Positions 25,501 to 37,500 of a stretch of 64,000 nt of DNA are shown here, piece by piece. The DNA is from Paragonimus skrjabini miyazakii (taxonomy: Eukaryota; Platyhelminthes; Trematoda; Plagiorchiida; Troglotrematidae): assembly GCA_014338405.1 (NCBI GenBank), contig JTDE01000895.1, forward strand, positions 29,034 to 93,033, read 5' to 3'. Within the stretch, counting starts at the first letter, position 1. Each line of letters starts with the position of its first letter. Below the pieces are notes generated by a model that worked only from the letters and a program-made list of their open reading frames with translations, made no database searches and was not told the origin of the DNA. The position numbers and the translations under genes were made by a program.

Positions 25501-28500
25501 CCTGAGCAGGTTGTTTTGGTAATTTGAACTTTGTAAATGAAAAGGCATATCACTGACATTGTTAAATCGAATCAAACAGTATTGGATTTTTTCATTTGAT
25601 TTAAATTTAACAAATTATACGATCTACATTTTATACAACGATACAAAGTGTATGTTATAGTTCACTATCTAGTGTGAATCTGTATATTTACGCAACTGAC
25701 TGGAAGTACATTGAACTTGGCTTGTTTCAATGCTCACCTGTTGACTACGGTTAAACCATTCAACAAAGCTATTTAGCCTAAATTGAAAGTTTGTACGATT
25801 TCCAAGGATCGACTACATATATCTGTATAACAGTTCTTGTGATATCATCTAGTACAATATAAACTACATTTGATTCCACTAACGTTTATTTTGCTTTCTT
25901 CATCAGATTGTATTTGGTGCCTGTCCAGTGATACAACCGCCGAACTACATGTTGCAAAACCTACTTAGTAAGTTTAACTGACGTTTTTCAAAAAATTTCA
26001 CTTGATTATTAAGTAAAGAATACACTTTTAAAAAATTTGATTTTGAGTAGAAAAACCATATTGATCTGTCGTCCTTATCCTAGAAATGATTTTATGATAG
26101 TTTTCACTGACGGGTCACACAAATAACCATGAGGTTCAGCAACATCCCTATGGAGAATTGTGAAATTGGGTCAGTTTCTAATTAACTATTGACATCTCAG
26201 AAGATACCTAATTCTATCCCACAAAATACTGCCCACTCCAAATGACCCAGTCACATATCTCCCACCAGACAAAGATGAACAATCAGTGGGTCATTCATTG
26301 GGATTGGGTTATGAAATGAACATCGTACTTTGTAGACGGAATTGTTTTATAGTTAGGGTCTGTTCACACTGGAACATACTGTCCAACTTGATAGTCACAG
26401 ATGAGTCGGTTGAACCTAAAAATGTCACTCGATATGTGTACACATGGGAGACAAATGGTACTACAAGCTTCCTGTCCAATCTACTAGAGCATTCTCGAAT
26501 ATCCGAGGGAACGTTGTTTCAGTGAAATCTACTGCTTGTCATTGACAATAATGTACACCAGTCGTCCAATTGAGTTTACTTTTTTTAGTAACTTCTGTTC
26601 AACTTTTCTAGACATCCATAAACTGTCCAGCGCAATTTTCCACGAGCGACCAAGAGACAATAACGCGTTAACAAAAATCTTTTTTCTTCCTGTAACAACC
26701 CTTGAATCCAAAAACTTGTGTGATTTTAGAATTCATCAGTTCATGGTTGCATTTTCAGAAATTAGAGGTTGAGAATACACACCATTCTCATCATCGTCCT
26801 CATTCTCATCATCATCATCATCATCATCAGCACCAACAAAAATACATTAATTGACAGTGATTGCTAACTCTGCAATGCACCCGGGAAAATAGACAGATGT
26901 AGTTTATTAACAACAAAGAATTTAGTGGTCTAGCCTAATTTCTAACAGCACATTTGCATATAAACTCAAGGTTGCTTACATCCTTCGGCTTTCGCTGTGC
27001 CTCTTCATTACTTATACTTACTTCATGGACAACTCTGTTAAACAGTAGCATTGCAACCCTTGACCTGGTGACTCAGGAGAACCAAAACTGGGGACCAGAC
27101 TCACAGTGACCAACATACTGGTGACTGTTTTCATTGTCATAGACAAGCCATAGAACTAGCCATTTATCTAAATCCATGTAACCTTTACGACTGAAATGAG
27201 AAGCTCTGTTGAAAATTGTGTTGTTCACGATCTATAACTCCTGGTTATTACACCACATGTAATTTATCACCGGTAACATCCGAAAATGACCATATCAACT
27301 GCATCCAAGTATTACCAGCTCTCTTATTGAGGGCTTGTAGGAAAATTCAGTGCTTCTTAAAGCGGTAAACTGGTTTTGATACCACTTTTGTCTCAACCAA
27401 TAAATTCTTCGGTTAGTGACCAGAATGTGCTCCGAGCAACAAACAATTCAAGAACTTTCACGGTTCTTCAGTTAGTTGATAATTGCCCTTAAGGATATAC
27501 TAGTCATACTCAACAAACGGCGATAACCATCCGATGACACTTCTGAAAAGTGTAATCTTGGACGTTACATAGGCTGATTTGTATGGCGAGGCAAGTGATG
27601 CAACAAACTTCCATATTTTGGCGAATGCTGGGTTGAAAAGATAAACGCACTTTTAGCTCAGTGATGACGATTAATGACATGCGCCTAGGGTTGAGAATTT
27701 ACATTCCAAATTGGCAATACGAGTAGGGAATTTAATTGATTACTGATGAGTAGTAGGGGATTTTGATTTTCATATAGATTGAACATCACCCACAATTGAT
27801 CTCAGCTGTCGCATTCCCTTAGACTTTCCAGTCGGCCCCTTCCGAAAAGGAGCACTAGACTAATTGATTGCTTGTTGAGAATACCATGAACATTCATTTA
27901 GACCTGTATGGCCTGTATGACCTGTATGACTGGCTTTACAAGCAAGTATACAATGGCTCATCGCATAGTGTACTGTTGAATCGCGGTCACACTGCGAAAT
28001 GTGTGTGTGTGCATGAACTGCATCTGCTACCTTGACTTGATGGTCAGACTTGTGCACTGTTTTAATCTAGCGGGATATGCTGACTGAAACTTCTGTATTT
28101 TCAAATTCAACCATGTCAAATAGGCCAAATGGAGTAGTCTGACAAAAAGAAGCTACGCTCAGTGAAGTGTAGGTCCCACACTGCTGACTGCATAGCGGTG
28201 CTTAGGCGGTGAGTCACGAGTCAAAGAGTATACACCAGAAATACACTTATAATTGCCGCACTGCTACCTTACACATGCAGAAGAAAGGAGTTAGAAAAGG
28301 TCCTTTCTAACAAGGAGCACCTCGTCACCCAAAGGTTAATCGGGACTAGCGACGCATTATGATGTACGATCGAAAAACCCGTACCAATTTTTGGACGCTT
28401 GATGTGGCTTGCATCTACCGCACGTAGCAATGATCGGAATGAATAGTCAATAGCACAGTCACTGTACTCCCACTGCAAAATGAGTCGGACATTTGTGTCA

Positions 28501-31500
28501 TTGACTATGAACGGATTCCCCAATAGACCCTATTCACCCTTGCTCCACAGGTCAAACTGTTGAGTTGGTGATTGCAACTGAGACCACCAATGTCCATTGT
28601 GACATGCCCGTGGACAAGGGGAAGATGTCCGTTATGACATGGAATGTGTGCGTGCTGCTGGATCGGCCCATCACTAGATGGTCGGTGAACCGCACTGCAC
28701 TGATAGCGATCGAATTATGCCCTCACAGCATCGATGTCGCGGCCTTGAATGGGACAAGACTTGCAGGACAAGGTGGACATCGGGAAACTTGTGCCAAGTA
28801 CACCTTTTATTAGACAGATCCCAGCGGTTGTTGCCCACATCGATTCTTCAATGATAGGTGAGCCGCACATCATCAGCCCTCGAATCATGTCCATATGCTT
28901 GCAACTCAGTCGAGGCAATTCTGCCACACTTCTCAATGTTTATCGTCCAACTATGTATAACACAATCGATACAAAGAATCAGATTCGTGACCAGCTGTTT
29001 ACCATAGTTCACTGGACACCGGCAACTGAGTGACTTCAACTTGCAAGTTGGACGCGACTATACAGCGTGGCCGGCAGTTTTCAGACCACACGGAAATGAT
29101 GCGGTCAACGAGAACAGTGATCGTCTGCCCCACCTGCGTGCTATTTACTAGTTGACTATCTCAAACACCCAAATCCACTCGAATGCGGTTGATGTTAGCA
29201 ACTGGACTCACCCAAGAAGCAAGTATCACTATTTGCTTGAGCATGTAATTATGTGACAGCTCGACATTCGTGAAGTGCTTGTCACGCGAGTGATGGACGG
29301 GGCTGAATGTAGCACAGATCGTAAGCTGGTCAGAACGAAGTCTTTTTATTCACGTTTGCAAGCCAGTTTGTTGTAGATCGTCCGGCCAGTGAAGGAAGTT
29401 TGATGTCGGACGATTGGCGGTCTCAAAGACGGTGATTGTTTTCCAAACGACAGTGGCTGTTTATCATAAAGACGCCCTCGTATCCACTACCCCCAAGGGT
29501 GTGTGGTAACATCTCAATGAGCAGCTCATGGCAGCAGCCAAAGATACGATCGGTATCCAGCGCCAGAAACTCCAGGACTGGTTTGATGACAACAAGACAG
29601 TGATCTCCAGCTTAATACGGAAAAAGGATGCAGCGTTTGATGTCTCCACAGTAGACCCAAGCAGTGAAACCAAAGGAGTCACGTTCCGGAGTGTTTGCCA
29701 GAAACCCACCGGATGAATTAACGGAGCAAGGACGACTGTTGGAATAAGCAGGATCAATTAGAGCTCTTTGATGCTAACTACCCAAAACACAAGTAGTTGT
29801 ACGATTCGCTGAAGACAATTTTTGTTCCATCCGTCAAGTCTACTGAAACAATGTTTGACGAAGGAGCCGGATTTTTGTTCACACAACCATAGGTTACCGT
29901 AAAAGTCTAGCGCAAGCACTTCGGTAGCCTAGTAAACCGGCCGGCCATCAGTAACTGGGTAACCGCGAATAGTCTACCGCAACAAGATAGCAAGCTTTAA
30001 TTGCAGAGGTGCGAGAAGCTATAAAACAGCTGCGAAACGGAACGACTGCCGGTGAAGCTGCGTAGCCAGAGGAATTTCTGAGGCCTCGTTGTCAGGTTTT
30101 TAAAGTGCTCTTTTCTAGCTGGTTCACTCCATCTGGGAGCAAGAAGCAGTCCCTGACGGTATATTTGTTTAGAGGTAAGGCTAACAGTTATAGCATCAAC
30201 ACAAGCGAAAGTGGTTTAGCGTTCACATATGATAATTCGGTCGTGCCTAATGTGAGGTCAATGGCGTAGTGGCAAACACGGTTGCCTCCTGAACAGCATG
30301 GTCAGAGTTCTATTCCTGGCAGTGACAAGCATATGCAGTACTGGCGAGCTTTAATGAGAGCGAAACTCGAGTCTAGTGCTTCCACTGTTCGAAAGGAGCC
30401 GACTGGAAAGTCTATTGGAATGCGACAGCTGTGATCAATTCTAGGTAATGTTCAGTTGATATGAAAATCAAAATCCTCTACTACTCATCAGTAATTATCT
30501 AATAGTCGGTCTACTGAACTGCCCTGGAAGTGTATCAGCAAGAATCCTGCTGAATCTACTCACTGCGGTAGTTTTGGGAACCGATGTTCCCAGGGAGGAG
30601 TATGGAGTTCAGGTGAGTCGCAGTACCATCGACATAGTGTTTTCTGCTCGACAGTTACAGAAGGAGTGTCGTGAGCACAAACAGCCATTATATACCTTCT
30701 TTATGGATTTCACTAACGCGTTTTCTTCAGTCGCCGTAAGGCGTTGTGGACGGTGCTGAGTAAGTTTGGATGTCCAGGTAAGTTAGTCAAGTTAATCAGA
30801 ACGATACACGTGGACCTGCAGGCGAAGACACAGTCGTGTAGATTGACCGATCGTCATTGGCACGAAGCATGGTTGTGTCCCAACCCCAACTCTATTTAGT
30901 TTACATTTGACTGTAATACTAACAGTTGTACTTCAGAACTTTGAGATTGTTTCCCTACCTGACTACCTCTCGGATAGTCTTCTGCCAAATATTCGACGCA
31001 TAGGTGTTCCAAGTCGTCTATGTTACCCAGTAACGCGTATGCTGTTGTTTGCAGATGGCAGTGGGCTAGTTGCACAGGTGAAAAGGAACTACGGTGACTG
31101 CCCACAGCTTACGCGACAGCAGTACCTAAATCTGGTTTGGATATCAGTACAGGCGAGATATTTTCTTAGTTTCGTCTAATCCGTTTGATAGTGCTGTGCG
31201 TGCATCTGGAATTCACATTGTGGATAGCTACACAGACTTCTGCTACTTGGGTGGCAATGTGTCGACAGATCTGTCCGTGGACCGCAAGTTGCGAGGTCAT
31301 ACGGCGAAGGCTAGCGCTGCTTCCGGACGTTTTGAAGGACGTTTCTAGAATAAACGCAGCCCAATGATGAAAATCAAACCGCTGGTCTTCCGGTCAATGG
31401 TACTATCTATACTGATGTGTGGCAGCTAAAACGGAACGATATACGAACGGAGTATCTAGTATATTAACCACTCTCAACTGCAGTGTCTAAGACGCGTACT

Positions 31501-34500
31501 GGATACTTGGTGGATAAATATAGTTCCGAGCAGTGAGGTGCAGACAACGATGTAATTGACTTCCTGCTGATGCTCAATCAGCGTCGTTGACTGGGACACT
31601 TTCGTAGGATGGACGACGAGCAAATTCCAAAACGGCTTGTATACGGATAACAGGAAACAGGTTAGCGAAATCCTAGTGGCCAAAACCAGGATGCTATTCA
31701 GATGGGTCTTTCGTGTTGCACCATCGGTGTTAGATCTTGAGATGACTTAGTGTTTAATCGGACCGTCTGGAGGAATACAATCTAGATGGAAGTTCGAAAG
31801 TTTAATGAGCGGCAGATGCATAGTCATGGATGCAAACACGCGATTCGCAAGGGACTCACAGTTACCACATGACTATAAGACGTTACGATGAGTGCGGCGG
31901 CAAATGCGCTGGTCACCTCGACTTGTTAGGTCATCAACGCATTCATAGTATACTGCCAGCAAAGAGACGATGAGTACGTTAAGCTCAGGAAGTCATATCT
32001 GTTATGTCTAGTTTTCCGTTCGTGTTAGCCAATGACTACCGTCGTTTGTTAAAGTGCCGGCTGTTCGTCTAAAAAACCTGGACCACCGTGACATTCTACT
32101 CTTTTTTTCCTCAACTTTGTTGTGTATTGTATATCTTGCTTACTTTTCTGTCCAACTTAACATTGTGGTTTTCTTCCTCATCTTATCATGAGCGCAGTAA
32201 TATGTACTTTTATACTCAACGATATCTTGCTCTATATTTTCAAACTCTTTCCTATCAGTCTAGATCATACCATTAGAGTCTGTTTTTGCTTCCAAGAGAG
32301 AATGTCTTCACTCTTTTAGTAGTCTATCATCTGACTAACCAACACAAGCCAACTAGGGCTACAAAGGCTTTCCCTCACAAGTCTTTTGGTCTTTGAGTTT
32401 ACACCATATACGTGATGTATGAGAAGAACCACAAGTAGTGCGGTTTAAGTCACCTGTGGTGAGTGTTGTGTACGGGTGTTTTTATGTTCCAGCCAGGTCA
32501 ATCTGGAAACGGATGCTGCCAATTGTGCATTGCATCTCAGGGGTAAGGAGGTACGCCTTCCATCCATAGTGTCTTCTATTACAGTGACAAAAATTCGTTT
32601 ATCCAAGTGAGTTGGGTCTATATAGTACGGTGTTAAATACAAGCACTAAGGTCACTGGTAGCAGGACCGAAAGCAAAACGGACCAATTTCGTTATCGTTG
32701 AACTGTCCCAGTTTTCTCCGCTAATGGTTAGTTAAAATTAGCCAATTCTATTGGGATGTTCGCAAAGGCTTTTCTCTGCCAAACGTGCGATTACCAAATC
32801 TAGTTGTCTAGTGAACAGTCAATGCATAGCTTATCCGAGTTAGACATTTCCTTGCATGTCATATACCGGCGACTTGCCCAAGTTGCTTACGCTTTGCCAA
32901 CATCGTCACTGCACGTACTGAAACCCAACCTACTTTGACGATGATGAAGTCGGGCTGCGTAGGGGCGATAGAGTATGACTGCATACTGATTGAGTCATCT
33001 TATACGCACACGATAGCCTATCTTTACCGACAATCTAGCTGAACGCAGAGCAATTGCGGTGTTAGGTCGATTGTAACCTGCAACCGTATTTCCTATTTGA
33101 TCGGTTAATTTTAGGAGTGAGTTATTGGGAGCATGTAACAACAGACTGTGACATAATTTATTGAGTTTTTCCTCCTCAACCCGACCTCACAAATTATTAT
33201 TCCATTCAAATATGAACACACTACACAAACATAGTGTAACCAACCCACCGTAAACGATGTCCATTGAACCGGGTGTCTAGGCGATAACACGGAAGTTAGT
33301 GATCGAAATATAAAACTGGCTAACTCGGCTTGATAAGTTCAACAAACACGGAAATGGTGATTGTAACTTGAGTTGACGAGAAGCATCGGAACGAAAACAA
33401 TTAACCCAATTAGATTTCTGACAGTCGTAGTTTGTTGTACCACGATCTGGCCATGTGGCAGATTATGCCTTATAGATCGTGACAACTCCCTTAATCCTCT
33501 TGTTCAGATGGGGTTCACGTGATTAGTGGTTTGATTGAGTGATGGGTTTGGTTCTTCACACAAATTCACTCAGGTTAGATCTCTGTCCGGGTAGTTTGAT
33601 CGGATGAATGGAAACAAGAACGACATTGATGTTTTTTGAATAGTCTGAGAGAGAACATCTATAAACAAGTCAAGAGACGAAGAAGTTGATCAGACGCTTT
33701 AATAAAGTAAACTTATCGTACTAAGAACAAGTTCAATGGAATGTTGAAGTATCCATAGTTTGTGATAACTGGTGGTGAATTACTGAGAAACACACTATTG
33801 TTATCTATGAATAAACTGGATTTTTGCTAATTAACAGATGGAACAATAAGGCGACGATAACCTGTAAGCGGAAAACAAATCTATTCACTAAATACCATTC
33901 CGAGTGTCATTCATTCAATTCTAAACTGAAAAAGATTATTATGGATTGCAATAAATTTATGACAGAATGTATGGGTCGGCATACGAGGAACATAACTAGA
34001 ATTATTTGCAAACCAGGGACAAATCCTTGCATGCATAAAATCAAGATATTCGTAGACAACACTGTTTCCTGTACCGAAGGTAACGCAATATCATCTCGTT
34101 TTGTTCCTTGACAGGCTGCGATAATTGTTTGAAAATGATGACTTTCGCAAAAAACGTTACTGCTACCGCAGCCAGTCAGCAACTCTTGAGAGCAAGATTT
34201 GAAGCCATTTGTGACTTGTCCGTGTTGTACTCTTCCGAAGTATGTTGCTAAAAACTGTTGTATATTGTTTGTCTATGTGATTCCGATACATTTTTACTTT
34301 CTCATGTTTTACATGATTTGTTGATTATTGGTTTATTTTCATCATAGAAGATGTTATTTACTTTGGTTGACTGTCACATTCGAAACGAAAGTATCGATCA
34401 GGAAATGTTATATCTCAAACTCATAACTTATTTACACGAGGAATGTCATCAACCATAAGTATAGATGAGACACAGTGTGAGAGTCGATCATAGTTCATTG

Positions 34501-37500
34501 TTAATGGTAACATTCACTTTTGCTAACTTTGAAATATTTCCAGCCTCCCACAAACGTGACATTCGGTTCAATTTTTTTCCACATAAACAACACCGGTTAG
34601 AGAAAAAAAAAACCAGAATGTGCATACAAACTAAAACGATTTCAACGTTGGTAATGTCTTGATAACAAACCATCTGTAACCATTCTATTTTGATTTGTTT
34701 CAAAATGAAATTCTAAATGTTTAAGCTATCTGCAAAGACACCAGTTAGCTATCAGAAAATGGTTGTTTTCACTAATGGTAGGATCGATAATTTGATGAAG
34801 TGTGAATATGAAATCAGAATGTTTGATGCGCAGAATTGTTTCTGTCAAGTTTTTCTGAATCACTCCAGGCACAAATGAGTTAGGACATATACTGTCCCTG
34901 GATCAGGAGATAATTGAAGAATTCATGTTAGTTGCGTATACTTTGTCAAAAGAAACGGGGAACTCCAGCTGTCTGTTTAGCCAGTGTTTTAAATGCTTGA
35001 TTATTTTGCACTTCTGTTAATCGAGAGTGATGTGAAAAATATTTAGTAATTTTTGTGACCCTATGTTTGAAAACGCGATTGAAAAGCAGGTTAGAGATCG
35101 GATCCAATTTGATAATTAGCAATGCTTTTGTGCACGTGGGTGCAAATTGCTACATTACGAGAATATCGTGATATTCTATACGTTTCTGCTTGTTGCCTAT
35201 TTTTCGTTTCGTTATTGTTTTTGGCAAGTTCTAGCAAGCAAGTTCTGTGAAATATCTGTCCCACCTCAGAAAGTTGTCAGAAACATGGTAATCGAACATT
35301 CACCGTCCAAGTTCCGTCCGGCTCAACCAACGTATTATGTGAAATCACAGTGTATTAGTGTGTGGCTTTTAAATGCAGCGCCTGTAATGGACGCCACTGT
35401 AGGTTTGTGGAGAAATCCTCACTACATGGTGGTATGAAATTGCCTAGTTCTTAGTAAGGTTCACTCTAATATATTATTTTGTTTGTGCATTATCGTTTTC
35501 AAGAAGTGATTGGTAAAATGTAAGTCATACAGCAGATGGTACATTGAATGCGATGCTGAAGATATGGATGAAGTATACAAAAATGGAAGTGTTTGGCTAC
35601 ATAACCTTACTTATATTTATTACATGTTTTGACTATGGTTAACCTACTGAATTATGTTACTAGATGACTGCGCAACGATTATAGCAACGCAGAGTGGATT
35701 CATGTTATTTTGTGGTCTTTGTAAGAGAAGAAAATGCACCATTGTGTTCTGATTAATATATTTGGTTGGCAGCAAGCTTTGGAAACAACTTACTTTTCCG
35801 TTTCATGTTGTACTTTTTTTTCAGTGTAAAGGACAATTAAATTCGTTGTTTTCTGTATACATCATGCAGTTGCAAATTGCCAGCTCAGAGCATATTTGTC
35901 AAGTGAGTTTATCTTGATTTGATCCCTATAAATCTCTCGCTTCCCCATACTTCCAGGTATTATGTATATAATGTTTGCATTCACCCTCTTTATTAAACAC
36001 TGAACACTTCGTTGTTCAAATTTTCAAGTGTATACCTTTAATCTCGTTTTGAGCAGTGGATCTAAGGGCGCTTACAGTGATAAACAATAGTGTAAATGTT
36101 CTTGACGAGTTAGAATATTGCACTCAATGATACGTAGTCTTCGTTTCCAATAACGGTGATTCACACAATCGGCGTGATAGCACTATATTTGCAGTGTGAG
36201 AAAACATCAGCAATGATAACCAAAAAGACAGAAATGCGTGCGATAATACTGACAAGAATTACCACAAATATACTCTCTTACCTTGAAAATGACAAACAGA
36301 TACTCAAGTTGCCTAACAGAAAAGCCTTCAGAATGAAGTAACTGAAAATGGCCTTGCAAGAAGGCCCCCAGTCAATTGGAAATGAGATGATTAAAACAAC
36401 CGGATATATAATAAGGTGACAGTGTCAAACAACATCAATGAAGGAAGCTTTGGCAAATAAACTAGAGTGGTTAGAAACAAGTACAAAACAGCTATACATT
36501 GTGTACGCACAACCAGAACACAAAATCCCTCATGATTGTTTACTATACACAGCACAAGGGCAAGGTTGGGATCTACTTTCTATTGACATACCAAATATAC
36601 CTCAACGAATACAGCATTTGATATCACACCGAGTATAGAATGATGGACACAATAAACAAACTTCAACAAATCCAATACAGATATTCGTTTTGTGATACAA
36701 CTTTTTGTCTGTCTATACTCTATATGCTACAGGAAAATAGGCATGTTTTTGTTGATGGCGTTATAACTTGATATGTTACTGAATGCCAACTGAAACACAG
36801 TCAAGAGTTCATCCCATACAACCCTTGTCTCGTCATTCGTCATTTGCCCACACAAACTATGATTAGAAAAGATAGTTGAGTGGATCCAAACTGGTGTGGA
36901 TTCCAGACATTGAACTTTTATCGGGAACTCCACATTTGTAGGACTCCCCAAGTTTTGAAGTTAAGAACGATGTGTATCTGTGAGTAGGGAGTATAATAGT
37001 CAGTGAAGCTTCTTACCCTTCATGAGGTGATTAACTTTGGTTAATTCCATTGTTTATACATAGTTACTTGTGTATATAACACGTACATGGTGACAAGGAC
37101 CTCCATAGGGACATCCTTGTAGAAAACAACCAAATTCAATACTGGTTCTCGTGATAACCTGATAAATACTAGTTGTGCTGATGAGTAGTACGGAATTTCA
37201 GTTTTAAATAGATTGAATATCACTCACAGTTGTTCGTAGCTGTCACAATCTCATAGACTTTTTAGTCGGCACTACTGATGAGCACTAATGCAAGCAAAAA
37301 AACCCGAGTCTAGTGTTTCTTTCTGAAAGTGGCCGATTGAAAAGTCTATGGGAATGTGAGGGCTGGGATTAACTGTGGGTGATGTTCGATCTATAAGAAG
37401 ACACTGGTTTTGTTTAGAAAAATAAGGAAAAAATGCTACAAGTTTGATTTTCAGTGGATGCCTAAATCTGTCTTTCACAATGTTCCTACATATTAGTCTC

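Noticed and set aside
34888..34990. Further saposin exon (LSLDQEIIEEFMLVAYTLSK)
   Set aside because: The frame has helix-like periodicity and a Cys pair, but no usable donor follows and the Cys spacing is wrong.
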